A stretch of DNA of 64,000 nucleotides from Spirochaetales bacterium (lineage in GTDB: Bacteria > Spirochaetota > Spirochaetia > Treponematales > Treponemataceae). The position numbers were made by a program, and so were the translations under genes. Location of the stretch: positions 1 to 64,000 of the forward strand of contig JAUNWH010000006.1 in the NCBI GenBank assembly GCA_030540405.1, in the 5' to 3' direction. Positions 43,571-53,504 of this stretch are shown here, one piece after another; the stretch's first letter is position 1; the number at the start of each line of letters is the position of its first letter. The notes under the pieces were generated by a model. That model did not search any database and had not been told where the DNA came from. It saw only the letters and a program-made list of their open reading frames with translations.

Positions 43571-45892
43571 ATGAAAACGAAAAATTTTTTTTTAGCATGT
43601 TTTATTATGTCAGTTTTGATTTTGCCAAATTCTTTCTCACAGACAAAGAGAACGCAATCTCAAAACGGAAGGGCAATTTCCTTTATTCCAAAATTCGAGC
43701 TTAAAATAAATGAAAACAAAATGCCGGGCGCAGTTTCAGGAAAAAGCACGCTGTGCGAAATCAGCTCTGTTGCCTACGAGCCGAAAGGTCCAATTGAGCC
43801 GAACACTTTTTTTTCTGCAACGGTAACTTATAAGGCGACAGGCGAAAATTATTTTACGGAACAGACAAAGCTTTCTCCTGTAAATAAGACAAATGCGAAA
43901 ATCATAAAAAGAGATAAAAGAACGCTCGTCGTAAAATACATAAAAACTCAGCCTCAAAAAGATGAAGAATCTGTCGCAGCCAAAAGAAACATAAAGCAGG
44001 AAAAAGAAATTGAAAAAGAAAAAGCCCTCGCAACTGACACTTCGGAGCAAGAGCAATGGAAAGGCGCGCCGGCAATTTTGAGACGTACTCCGTTTGAATT
44101 TGAAGGCGGAAACGGAACTGCCGAAAATCCGTTCTTAATAAAAACAGCAGAGCAGCTAAACTCAATCAGATTCGGGCTTGATTTTCATTACAAGCTGATT
44201 TCAGACATCGACCTTTCAAAATGGGGAAACTGGATTCCAATCGGCGGAACTCCGTCTTATGGCGGCTCACATGGCGGACAAACATATCAAGAAGCGGATG
44301 AAGGCGGCGGAAGATTTACAGGCTCGCTCGACGGAAACGGACACGTAATCTCAGGAATGATGATAATCGACCATAGAGACGACATCTTTATGGGAACAGA
44401 TGAAGCAGAACGTTCCTATGCGCTTTTTGCGGAAATGATAGCCCCGAAAGATTTAAAACAAAAGCAAAACGGCTTTATAAAAAATCTCGGAATCGTAAAC
44501 TATACAATCGATGTGAGCTACACAAAACTAAAATACAAATGCACGCTCAATGCGGCGGCACTTTCAACATCGGCGGCAAGCAGAACATTTGAAAACTGCT
44601 ATTCATCAGGCGGAAAAATCAAAATCCACACAAGGCGAGAAAATGAAGAGGAAACATTTGTGACAATTTACGCAGGCGGTCTTGTCTCGTCTGCAATCCA
44701 CACAAAAGTCATAAACTGCTACAACACATCTCCGCTTATAATCACAACAGGTGACACGGACTATATAAACACACAAATCGGAAGCAAACGGATGGTTATG
44801 GCAGGCGGAATCACCGCGCAGACAGCTTACAGCGATTTTATCGGCTGCATGAATTCAGGCGAAATTTCAGTTTCTTACGCAAACTGGGGACTTGCTTCCC
44901 TTTCTGCAGGAATCGCGGCAAGAGTTACAATCGACGACGCGCCGGAAAACATATACAGTGCGCCGCCGTCAGGAGCAACAAACATAACAAGCTGCTACAA
45001 CATCGGAACAATCCGCGGAACTTACGTCGCAGGCGTTATGGGCTACACAGGAACTGACTGCTACATAAGCGACTGCTACAACGCAGGAAATCTTGAAATC
45101 GACGAGCTGAACCCAAACAAAGACCCTAACCTGATAATAAAAGCCGACATCGCAGTTCCAATCTGCAAGATTTTCAATTACGGCAAAAAATACGTTCACG
45201 ACAATGGAATAAATGTCGTTTCAGGTGAAAGATGGACTGATTCTCAAAAGCTCGGAAGAAAAATCCTAAAGGCGATTCCTGAAGACAAGCTCGGAATCAA
45301 AAAAAGCGTGCCGGAATCCCCTGTTCAAGTCGGAGATTTTTCAGACGTGATGTCAAACGACATTTTCGCTCTTTCTGTTCCGTGGGCAGTTGAAAAAGGA
45401 ATCGCAAAGCCTTCATCAAAAACAAAATTCTCTCCTAACGAGACTTGCACGCGCGGACAAGTTCTCACTTACATTTATCGCTGGAACGGCTCGCCAAAAT
45501 CTTCAATAAAAAATCCATTCAAAGATGTAAAGCCAAGCGACAGTTTCTATAACGCGGCTCTCTGGGCATACGAAAGAGGACTTTTCAAAGGAAACACTCT
45601 AAACGGAAACCAGCCTTGCACTCGTGGAGACGCAATCGAATTCTTATGGAAATACGCGAATTCCTATCCGATGAATCCGGCGGACAATTTTACCGACGTT
45701 CCGCGCTCATCAAAATATCATTCTGCCGTCTCCTGGGCTTACTGGATGAGAATTGCGACAGGCACAACACAAACAACGTTCGAGCCTGAATCAGCCTGCA
45801 CAAAAGCGCAAATCGTAACGTTCATTTATAATTTGGAACATTCGCACTTTATGGACTGGCTAAAAATGATTTTGGAGCAATCTGAGCAATAA
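43571..45892 (+). CDS. Exported GLUG-like/SLH surface protein, paralogue A
   Basis: 773 residues with a signal peptide (cleavage near SFSQ, residue 24). The centre (about 170-510) has a beta-helix-like pattern: GNGTAENPFLIKTAEQLNSI, LISDIDLSKWGNWIPIGG, GSLDGNGHVISGM, and repeated NCYxSS/SCYNIGTIRGTYVAG units of GLUG type. The end (about 590-755) holds three SLH modules (FSDV...FSPNETCTRGQVLTYIYRW and two more). SLH domains anchor proteins to pyruvylated cell-wall polymer or, in Negativicutes, link outer membrane to peptidoglycan. A close paralogue lies at 48002. Confidence 0.82.
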   Translation: MKTKNFFLACFIMSVLILPNSFSQTKRTQSQNGRAISFIPKFELKINENKMPGAVSGKSTLCEISSVAYEPKGPIEPNTFFSATVTYKATGENYFTEQTKLSPVNKTNAKIIKRDKRTLVVKYIKTQPQKDEESVAAKRNIKQEKEIEKEKALATDTSEQEQWKGAPAILRRTPFEFEGGNGTAENPFLIKTAEQLNSIRFGLDFHYKLISDIDLSKWGNWIPIGGTPSYGGSHGGQTYQEADEGGGRFTGSLDGNGHVISGMMIIDHRDDIFMGTDEAERSYALFAEMIAPKDLKQKQNGFIKNLGIVNYTIDVSYTKLKYKCTLNAAALSTSAASRTFENCYSSGGKIKIHTRRENEEETFVTIYAGGLVSSAIHTKVINCYNTSPLIITTGDTDYINTQIGSKRMVMAGGITAQTAYSDFIGCMNSGEISVSYANWGLASLSAGIAARVTIDDAPENIYSAPPSGATNITSCYNIGTIRGTYVAGVMGYTGTDCYISDCYNAGNLEIDELNPNKDPNLIIKADIAVPICKIFNYGKKYVHDNGINVVSGERWTDSQKLGRKILKAIPEDKLGIKKSVPESPVQVGDFSDVMSNDIFALSVPWAVEKGIAKPSSKTKFSPNETCTRGQVLTYIYRWNGSPKSSIKNPFKDVKPSDSFYNAALWAYERGLFKGNTLNGNQPCTRGDAIEFLWKYANSYPMNPADNFTDVPRSSKYHSAVSWAYWMRIATGTTQTTFEPESACTKAQIVTFIYNLEHSHFMDWLKMILEQSEQ

Positions 45893-45957
45893 AAATAGAA
45901 AAAGTCATTGAACTAAAAAAATGACAAACCGAAAAAAATCAAAATTTGGAGAATAAA

Positions 45958-47943
45958 ATGAAAAAAACAGCTTTCAGGATTTTTATCTTAACCGGCGTGG
46001 CAATTTTTGCTTTGCAGAATTCTTTTGCGCAAAAACGAAGTCCGGCTTACGTCTGGCCAGAAAACACAACAGGAGATTATCCTTACTACACGCAGGCGCA
46101 GGCGGATTTTTTGTGTTCTGACATAAACCAAACAACGCTTGTAATCACAGATGAAAAAATCAAAAAAGCAGGAATAAATCCTGACAACAAAGAAAAAATA
46201 AGCCGTTATCTTTATGAAACAACAACTCCAGAAGAACGCGCACGAATAAAAACAATAATTCTCGATGTTGTCAATCCTGATGCAGAACCATTATTTGCAT
46301 ACAACCACCTTATGAACTGGTCTCATGTTTATCCCCGGAATTTAAAGAATCTGTGGCTTAGTCCAAAAGTCGATGTAAGAAAATTTCTCAAGGAAGTTAG
46401 AGATGTAAAAGCAAAATCAATGTTTGAATCAACAAACACGCCAATGAATTCGTGGGACTGCACGCTTTACGTTCCTGAAAATCAGCTTCCGAAAGGAATG
46501 AGAGGAATTTTTGAAAATCCTGACGACATGCTTTCAAGCTATCTTCTTCTTAGGTTCAGGACAAAAACTTACACAGGAGATGTTTATTCAGCGGCGAAAC
46601 TTGGAGACAAGGCGACAAAACTGCATTGCAATAATCACGTTTATAATGAAAGACTTGCCACAATCGACAAGCTTTACAAAAAATCAACCTGCAAAAACAT
46701 CAACAAATATTATTATTCCTGCGAATTCTGCGGAAAATGCGAATACAATCCAAATCATACATTTTCATACGAACTTTCTGAAGACAAGCCCGAGCCTATT
46801 GAAGACGGAAGATTTTACGGACATCATTTTATCGACCATAAAATCACAAAAGAAAATTTCGTCGGAATAAATTCAAGAGGAGAACGCGTCTACTGGAAAT
46901 CCTGCTCACAATGCGGAAACAACGTAAAAGACTGCAACAGTTCTCCTAAAGTTTTCAACAGGGCGACATTTGACTTTGCGCTTGGGACAGGCTTTGACGG
47001 AACTTATGAGCAATATATGGAAATTATAACAAAGCAATGGAACACAGTTTATAAAGATGAAGCACTAGAAAACGCTTCTCTTGAATTTGACGGACCAACT
47101 TCTTTTGCAGTTCTTGATAAAGTTGCAAAGGCAAAAGTCAGCGGCAAGGCAGAAAACGACGTGAACTGGGCTTTTCAAAACGACTTGGTTAACGAAAAAC
47201 TTTTTGGAAACGACTACACAGCAAAAATCACAAAACTGCAATGCGCCTCTCTCGCAGTAAACCTTGCAGAAAAAGTGTCAGGCAAAGCAATTGTGCCTGC
47301 TTCAAAATTAACTTTTTCTGACACGGAAAATATTTACGCAAGAAAAGCCGCTGCGGCAGGAATCGCAAAATCATCAGGAACTTTCAATCCGAACGCAATT
47401 CTAAGCCGTCAGCAAATGGCAACATATTTTTACCGCGCGCTTAAATATGTAAAAAAGAATTCTCACATCAAGTACACGCCCTACACTCCAAAGCTTGAAA
47501 AATATAGCGACAACGCACAGATTGCAAAATGGGCAAGAGAGCCGATGGGCTTTATGGACACGCTCGGCTTAATCGAAAAAACTTCAGAAAAGACAATTTC
47601 TCCGGAAGCGCCTTGTACAATTGAAAACGCGATTGTTACAGCAAGCAAAAGTTTTTATGCGGACAAAATCGGCTGGTATCAGGCACGAACAGTTGTGGAA
47701 GCAGATGCAAGATTCTATTCTTCAAACAGAACTGCACAGCATTTCTTGGACTGCGCTCTTTCAGGAGATGACTGGGGCGGCTGGCTTAAATACGTTTACA
47801 CAGGCGGAACACGCATCTGGGTTACAGGTCCAAGAGTCGGAAGTTCGAGAGATTACGCAAGGCATTATCCTACAAAGAATCCGTATAACGGCGAGACAAT
47901 ATATGTGATTGCAGAAGATTTCTTGCCGATAAAAGCAGATTAA
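45958..47943 (+). CDS. Exported SLH-domain protein with two Cys-rich clusters
   Basis: 661 residues; the signal peptide ends near SFAQ. The start follows GGAG. The N-terminal half is unrecognised. Residues about 245-330 carry two zinc-ribbon-like clusters (YYSCEFCGKCEYNPNH and SCSQCGNNVKDC), unusual in an exported protein. Residues about 400-570 resemble SLH modules (LTFSDTENIYARKAAAAGIA, FNPNAILSRQQMATYFYRAL). It lies between the two GLUG-SLH paralogues, with short gaps, probably one operon. Confidence 0.7.
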   Translation: MKKTAFRIFILTGVAIFALQNSFAQKRSPAYVWPENTTGDYPYYTQAQADFLCSDINQTTLVITDEKIKKAGINPDNKEKISRYLYETTTPEERARIKTIILDVVNPDAEPLFAYNHLMNWSHVYPRNLKNLWLSPKVDVRKFLKEVRDVKAKSMFESTNTPMNSWDCTLYVPENQLPKGMRGIFENPDDMLSSYLLLRFRTKTYTGDVYSAAKLGDKATKLHCNNHVYNERLATIDKLYKKSTCKNINKYYYSCEFCGKCEYNPNHTFSYELSEDKPEPIEDGRFYGHHFIDHKITKENFVGINSRGERVYWKSCSQCGNNVKDCNSSPKVFNRATFDFALGTGFDGTYEQYMEIITKQWNTVYKDEALENASLEFDGPTSFAVLDKVAKAKVSGKAENDVNWAFQNDLVNEKLFGNDYTAKITKLQCASLAVNLAEKVSGKAIVPASKLTFSDTENIYARKAAAAGIAKSSGTFNPNAILSRQQMATYFYRALKYVKKNSHIKYTPYTPKLEKYSDNAQIAKWAREPMGFMDTLGLIEKTSEKTISPEAPCTIENAIVTASKSFYADKIGWYQARTVVEADARFYSSNRTAQHFLDCALSGDDWGGWLKYVYTGGTRIWVTGPRVGSSRDYARHYPTKNPYNGETIYVIAEDFLPIKAD

Positions 47944-48001
47944 AAACTTTTGCTAAAAATTATTTTGGAACAATTAGGTCGAAAATATTATGGAGGAAAA
48001 A

Positions 48002-50080
48002 ATGAAAAAATCAATTTTCAAGACCATCATCTTAATCAGCGCGCTTGCGCTTGCAGCAGCTCCAGTTTTCTCACAGACAAAAAGGAAAACGCAATCACAA
48101 CAAACGCAACGGCAAAAACAGACAAAAAAAGCTCAATCCGCAGAAACGGAATCATCGCAATCGTACTGGGAAGGCGCGCCGGCAGTTTTAAAGAAAACTC
48201 CTTTCAAGTTTGAAGGCGGAACTGGCACTCTCAAAGATCCATACTTAATCAAAACTGCAGAGCAGCTCAACTCAGTCAGAGACGGGCTTAATTATCATTA
48301 CAAGCTGATTGCCGACATCGACCTTTCAAAATGGGGCAACTGGATTCCGCTCGGCGGAACTCCGGCTTACGGTGGCTCTTGGGAAAAAAAATATCCTCAA
48401 GCAGCAGATGCAGGATGCGGAGAATTCACAGGTTCTTTTGACGGAAACGGCCATGTAATTTCTGGAATGACAATAATTGATCACAACGACGACATCTTTA
48501 TGGGAGAAGCCGAGGCAACACGCGCATACGCTCTTTTCGGAGCAATATTTCCGGAAAACAATTCATTCATTAGAAATCTTGGAGTTGTGAACTACACAAT
48601 CGACATCAGCCACACAAAAATGAAATACAACTGCGACCTTCGAGTGGCGGCAATTTCAAACTATGCGGCAGGCTTAATCGTAGAAAACTGCTACACTTCA
48701 GGCGGAAAAATCAAAGTGCATACAGGACGCGCAGGCAACCAAACCAGCAGAGTATATGTGATGGCAGGCGGAATGTTCACAGAAATTGAAGACTCAAGAA
48801 TCACAAACTGCTACAACTCATCTCCAATCATCATAACAACAAGCGACACAGACTACATGAACTACAATTACACAACCACAACAAGGGCTCTTGGTGATCT
48901 TCGTTCTGCACGGGCTGGCGGAATTGCAATGCAGATGATGTACACGCACATCACAGGCTGCATGAACGCAGGCGAAGTTACAGTTCCTTACGCAAACTTC
49001 GGATACGGAAATTCGCTTGCAGGAGGAATTGTTGGAAAAGTTGTATGCCTTGGCCAGCAGCTCATTCACGGTTTGTCTCCAGAAACGGCAAGCACCATAA
49101 CAAGCTGCTACAATATCGGAAAAATCACAGGAACTTATGCCACCGGGATTTTGGGATTCACAAGCACCGACTGCTACATAAGCGACTGCTACAACGTGGG
49201 TGAGCTTGTTCTTGACGAAGACAATCCGCAAAAAGACTATATTCCAACTTTTAAAGATGACATAATAGTTCAAGAATGCAATATTCTTGAATACGGCAAA
49301 AAATATGTTCACGACAATGGAATAAAAGTTGTTCATGGCAACAGATGGATAGATTCTCCAACGCTCGGAAGAAAAATCCTAAAGGCAATTCCAGAAGACA
49401 AACTTGGAATCAAGCCAAGCAAGCCGGAAGAAGCAACACAAATTGCAGAATTTACAGATGTAAAGTCAAGCGACGACTTTGCACGCTCTGCTCCCTGGGC
49501 AGTTGAAAAAGGAATTGCAAAGCCTTCGTCAAAAACAACATTCTCTCCAAACGATCCATGCACACGCGGGCAAGTTGTTACATACATTTACCGCTGGCAG
49601 GGCTCACCAAAAGTTTCAGGAAAAAATCCATTCAAAGATGTAAAGCCAAGCGACACTTTCTATAACGCGGCACTCTGGGCTTACAAAAACGGATTTTTAG
49701 AGGGAAACACATTCAACGGAAATGCTCCTTGCACAAGAGGCGATGCACTCGAAATTTTATGGAAATGCTCAGGCTCAATGGAGATGATTGCGATTGACAA
49801 CTTTACCGATGTTCCACGCTCATCAAAATATCAGCAGCCAGTTTCCTGGGCATACTACGGCGCAATTGCGAAACCAACCTCAAAAACCACGTTCGAACCT
49901 GAATCAGTCTGCACAAAAGGCCAGATTGTAACGTTCATTTATCAAGTTGAGCACACAGGCTTAAAGGACTGGATGGATACAACACAACAAAATGCAAATT
50001 CAAGCCAAGTCGATGATATAGTGAATAATGCAATCAAACAAATGGGATTGGAGGATCTTTTAAACGGAAATCAGTTCTAG
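48002..50080 (+). CDS. Exported GLUG-like/SLH surface protein, paralogue B
   Basis: 692 residues. The start follows GGAGG and gives a signal peptide ending PVFSQ. After a Gln/Lys/Thr-rich linker it matches paralogue A closely (GAPAVLKKTPFKFEGGTGTL, DIDLSKWGNWIPLGGTP, CYISDCYN, then three SLH modules ending FEPESVCTKGQIVTFIYQ). It lacks the extra N-terminal 100-residue domain of paralogue A. The pair probably arose by duplication around the middle gene. A MITE begins 22 nt after the stop. Confidence 0.82.
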   Translation: MKKSIFKTIILISALALAAAPVFSQTKRKTQSQQTQRQKQTKKAQSAETESSQSYWEGAPAVLKKTPFKFEGGTGTLKDPYLIKTAEQLNSVRDGLNYHYKLIADIDLSKWGNWIPLGGTPAYGGSWEKKYPQAADAGCGEFTGSFDGNGHVISGMTIIDHNDDIFMGEAEATRAYALFGAIFPENNSFIRNLGVVNYTIDISHTKMKYNCDLRVAAISNYAAGLIVENCYTSGGKIKVHTGRAGNQTSRVYVMAGGMFTEIEDSRITNCYNSSPIIITTSDTDYMNYNYTTTTRALGDLRSARAGGIAMQMMYTHITGCMNAGEVTVPYANFGYGNSLAGGIVGKVVCLGQQLIHGLSPETASTITSCYNIGKITGTYATGILGFTSTDCYISDCYNVGELVLDEDNPQKDYIPTFKDDIIVQECNILEYGKKYVHDNGIKVVHGNRWIDSPTLGRKILKAIPEDKLGIKPSKPEEATQIAEFTDVKSSDDFARSAPWAVEKGIAKPSSKTTFSPNDPCTRGQVVTYIYRWQGSPKVSGKNPFKDVKPSDTFYNAALWAYKNGFLEGNTFNGNAPCTRGDALEILWKCSGSMEMIAIDNFTDVPRSSKYQQPVSWAYYGAIAKPTSKTTFEPESVCTKGQIVTFIYQVEHTGLKDWMDTTQQNANSSQVDDIVNNAIKQMGLEDLLNGNQF

Positions 50081-50102
50081 TTGCTGGATTCAATATAATC
50101 AT

Positions 50103-50314
50103 CAGGGCAAACGCATTATAAATAATTTAAGTAAAGTTTACGCGAAGGAACGATTCGTAGGGGCACACTCTGATTGTTGCGACCGCGTGAGCAGGCGATT
50201 CTATAGTTATTTGCAGCAATCAGCGTGCAGCGCATTATTGCGCGATTTTGAACCATGAAACCGTGACTGGGAGCCAGTTTTATGCTGAATACATTTATAA
50301 TGCCTTTTGCCCTG
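50103..50314. mobile_element. MITE with terminal inverted repeats and 10-bp target duplication
   Basis: The ends CAGGGCAAACGCATTATAAA and (inverted) ATTTATAATGCCTTTTGCCC form terminal repeats of about 21-22 bp with two differences. ATATAATCAT flanks both sides (50093-50102 and 50315-50324) as a direct repeat. The 170-bp interior has no reading frame. It holds a GATTG/CAATC inverted pair and the stretch CGATTCGTAGGGGCAC. Confidence 0.8.
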
Positions 50315-50328
50315 ATATAATCATGTCA

Positions 50329-50372
50329 AGCATTTTTTTTGAAAATAGATGTTTTTTTCAAAAAAAATGCCG
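50329..50372. terminator. Bidirectional A/T-rich hairpin
   Basis: GCATTTTTTTTGAAAA pairs with TTTTTTCAAAAAAAATGC. It lies between the MITE and the transposase and could insulate the transposase from upstream transcription. Confidence 0.6.
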
Positions 50373-50439
50373 ATATACTTAACTTTTGTACATTCTTAAC
50401 CGAGAATCGCAATGCGGAAAACATTTTTAGGGGTTGCCT

Positions 50440-51703
50440 ATGTCTCAAGAATACCTTGCATTGCAGGAACGCAAGCGGAAATGGATTCCACTTGCGTGCA
50501 TCGGAAAATGCTCTATTTCACAAGCATCTAAAAGAATTGGTATTACGCCAAATTCAGTGTCTGTTTTAAAACGCCGTTACCGACTTTACGGAGATTCAAT
50601 ATTTGTTAATGGACACAAAGGAAAGTCTTATCAGAAAAAGAAATATAGTGACGAACTAAGGAAAAAAATTATTTGGCTTTATCTTGAATATTGGAACGAT
50701 TGCAACTTTGCCACATTTAAAGACAGGTTAAAAGAATATCATAAAATCAAAATCGGGATCATTACACTTACAAAAATTCTAAATAAAGCTGGTATAAAAT
50801 CACCAAAAGCACATTCAAAAGGCAAGAAAAAGAAACATTTACCACGAAAAGAACGCCCTTGTACTGGAGAATTACTGCAATTAGACGCTTCTGAACATGA
50901 CTGGCTTATGAACGGCGAAAAAAATAACACTTCACGGGGCTGTAGATGACGCTACACATGAACCAACAGGCCTTTACTTCTGCCGGAATGAATGCAGGTT
51001 AGGTTACAGCGAAGTTTTGCGACAAACCCTTACATTACAAGGAAAACCAGAAGCTGTTTACATCGATAGACACGCGGCTTTTGTGAAAAATACACGAAAA
51101 AAAGACAAAACGCTGGAAGAGCGGCTTGAATACAGCAAGGAAGAAGAAACGCACTGGACGGAAATATGCAATGAGCTGAACACTCAAATAATTTTAGCCC
51201 TATCCGCAGAAGCAAAAGGCAGAATTGAACGATTCTGGGAGACCTTACAAGGTCGTTTGCCGCAATTATTCAGATTTCTAGGCATAGATACGATTGAAAA
51301 AGCAAATGAATTCATGCCGACCTACATAAAAATGTACAAAGAACGCTTTGCTGTTCCCCCACAGGATGAAAAATCACACTACAAACCCGCAAATATGACA
51401 GAAAATGAGCTTGAATATTTACTTTCCGTGAAGTTCCAGAAGAAAACACGATGGAATGGAGAGTTTATTTTTCACGGCTTTTTGTTTCACCTTGAAGCCC
51501 CTAGGGCCGCTTGCCGAGATTTTACATTATGCCTTTCTGAAAAAACAGGAATCTGGGCGTTTATGGACGGCAGATATTACCCCGTTACCCTTGCAGAACC
51601 GCTTACAGACTGCGTTGGTGACCCGATGCCGCAGGTTGAAAAAGATTTGATTGAACGGTATTTGCTGAAATCTACACGGGTACAGCGTTACGATTTTGGG
51701 TAA
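50440..51703 (+). pseudogene. ISNCY/IS1202-like DDE transposase, frameshifted at A7
   Basis: The first 170 codons contain HTH segments (SISQASKRIGITPNSVSVLK) and the first catalytic Asp in LLQLDASEHDWL. The frame then fails at seven A (50919-50925); one base fewer restores LHGAVDDATHEPTGLYF and carries on through the second Asp (YIDRHAAF) and Glu (GRIERFWETLQG) to a normal end. A one-base insertion is the simplest reading; +1 frameshifting or polymerase slippage at A7 is possible. AGGGG precedes the ATG. Clear terminal repeats were not found. Confidence 0.8.
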
Positions 51704-52232
51704 AGGTAATTTTTTCATCTAACGGCAACATTGCGGCGCGTAGGCTGTTGATTTTGGTAAAAAAATAATTTTACCGAAAAAAGAAAATTGAAAAATCAAA
51801 CTTCTCAATCTTTTTTTCATTTTTTTTACCTTCAATACTTTGCAAATAACTTTACTTTTTAAGTGTTTATAATACAACGATTTACTAATTTTTTTATGGT
51901 AAAATGGTAAAGTAATTTATATTACTTTGTAAAAGTTTTTTTAAGAATAAAAATTTTAATGAATAAAAAATTTTATTCCAGAAAAAACTTTAGAAACTCT
52001 TGCCAAAAATCTTTTACCACTTTACCGTCAAAATATTTAATTGTTTTACCAATAGTTACCAATCCGCAATAAAAAGAAAAACAGTTCAAAGGTACTGGGA
52101 AGCCCCCGTACCCGTCCGCAATTATTCGGCGGCGAGTCCGTTTTGTTATTTGTGTGCCATGTTCGGTGGTGGGTTTACAAAAAATTTACACGGTATAGCG
52201 AGTTATATTGTCAAGATTTACAATTTTATGTA
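51704..52232. other. AT-rich gap at the prophage edge with iterated GGTAAA motifs
   Basis: No convincing gene. GGTAAA or its complement TTTACC occurs at 51756, 51770, 51825, 51898, 51906, 52013, 52021 and 52045, with GTTACC at 52055. CGGTATAGCGA at 52191-52201 recurs at 58777 and 59720 in the prophage. It may be a regulatory region at the start of the late operon. Confidence 0.5.
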
Positions 52233-52997
52233 ATGGAAGTAAAAGCGGCGGAATTCGCGCGAATGGCTGGCGTTTCGCGCATGGCCATAAGTGGGAAAAT
52301 TAAAAATGGTACTCTTATTTTAAACAGCGGCGGAAAACTCGACACTGACAACCCGCTGAACCGCGCGTATTTGGATAAACACAGAGATAAGCAGAAAGCG
52401 GCTCTGCAAGCAAAAGAAATTGAGCGGACATTGAACCAGGCGGCAGAAGAAATTGAAAAACAGCCTTCCGCAACAGCTCTTCCCTTGCCGGAACGGAGCG
52501 GAAGCAACAGCGCAATACAAAAGCGGACACAACGCAGCCCTGCGGCATTGCTGAATATGACGATTGGCGAGCTGATAAAAAACTACGGCGATATTAAGAG
52601 CGTTGGCGAATATGCAAAAATTTTGCGGGACCTTACCGCCGCCGATGAGCGCGAGCAGAAAACACAGGAAAGAAGAATGCTGCAAGTTCCAAAAGACTTT
52701 GTAGTTTCGCGTTTATTCAGCTTTATAGACCAGCTAATAAATAAATTGCTGGACGTGCCGGAGGCTGTGAGCGACCAGGTTGTGGCCCTTGCATTATCAG
52801 CTGACGAAGGCAAGAAGCGGCAGGAAGTTATAAATGTTTTGAGCGACAATTTAACGCGGTGTATTGCCGGATGCAAGGAACATATTATTGCAGAGCTGAA
52901 CGGCTTAAAAGGCAAATACGACAAAACAGAAGATGATTCAGTGGCAGTGATTGCGGACATTTCCGACAAGCTGGATTCTTTGTCAGGCGGCAAATAG
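52233..52997 (+). CDS. Phage protein, probable small terminase-like DNA-binding protein
   Basis: 254 residues. The N-terminus has a MerR/Nu1-like helix-turn-helix (AAEFARMAGVSRMAISGKIKNG), then a charged helical middle and a C-terminal helical part. Position before the large terminase and the HTH support a small terminase role, but sequence likeness to a known family is not certain. The start chosen is the ATG just before the HTH; there is no strong ribosome site. Confidence 0.5.
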   Translation: MEVKAAEFARMAGVSRMAISGKIKNGTLILNSGGKLDTDNPLNRAYLDKHRDKQKAALQAKEIERTLNQAAEEIEKQPSATALPLPERSGSNSAIQKRTQRSPAALLNMTIGELIKNYGDIKSVGEYAKILRDLTAADEREQKTQERRMLQVPKDFVVSRLFSFIDQLINKLLDVPEAVSDQVVALALSADEGKKRQEVINVLSDNLTRCIAGCKEHIIAELNGLKGKYDKTEDDSVAVIADISDKLDSLSGGK

Positions 52998-53088
52998 TGA
53001 ATCTTACAATCAGCGTATTGGCTGTGAACCATACAGAAATTAGGGGGACGCTTTAAGATTGAGAAGGATAATAGAAAAGGACAGAGGC

Positions 53089-53331
53089 ATGAAAAACGGA
53101 AAAATCATCAACTGTGAAAACATCGACTTCGTGCTGGGCGAACTTTCGGATGGCGAGCGCGACAAGCGCGAGATAGAACAGCGCATTTGCCAGTTCTGCG
53201 CCCGGAAAGGCGTGATAATACGCTCAGACTCGTTCATGTACTTGATTAACGCGATGACATGGAATTTTCCCCTGTATGAGAGCGATGACGGTCTGAGAAT
53301 CGGACTTTTAAAAAAGGAGGCGCAAATATGA
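53089..53331 (+). CDS. Small phage protein of unknown function
   Basis: 80 residues, charged, no membrane segment; one Cys pair in ICQFCARKG. ACAGAGG precedes the start. It overlaps the next gene by 4 nt (ATGA). Confidence 0.55.
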   Translation: MKNGKIINCENIDFVLGELSDGERDKREIEQRICQFCARKGVIIRSDSFMYLINAMTWNFPLYESDDGLRIGLLKKEAQI

Positions 53332-53504
53332 CTCTAGACGAGGCTATCAAGCATCTCGACGAGACGCTCGCCAACAAGAAGGACTGGAGCTGCGAGAAGT
53401 GCAAAGACGAGCATATCCAGCTGAGGAAATGGCTTGCCGAGCTGAGGTCGCTTAAAGGCAAATACAACGCTCTTGCGGACAGATACAACAGGCAGGAGGA
53501 TTAA
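53328..53504 (+). CDS. Small phage protein with CxxC
   Basis: 58 residues beginning MTLDEAIKHLDETLANKKDW, with CEKC and a C-terminal helix (LRKWLAELRSLKGKYNALAD). AAGGAGG lies 7 nt upstream. It is coupled by ATGA to the gene before and directly abuts the gene after (TAA-ATG). Confidence 0.6.
   Translation: MTLDEAIKHLDETLANKKDWSCEKCKDEHIQLRKWLAELRSLKGKYNALADRYNRQED

Noticed and set aside
50081-50433. Retron or group II intron in the gap before the transposase
   Set aside because: No reverse transcriptase and no msr/msd or domain V fold; terminal repeats and target duplication identify a MITE instead.
52080-52160. Possible tRNA or attachment-site remnant in the GC-richer patch before the prophage
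   Set aside because: I could not fold a cloverleaf, and no matching copy is visible at the other end of the window.
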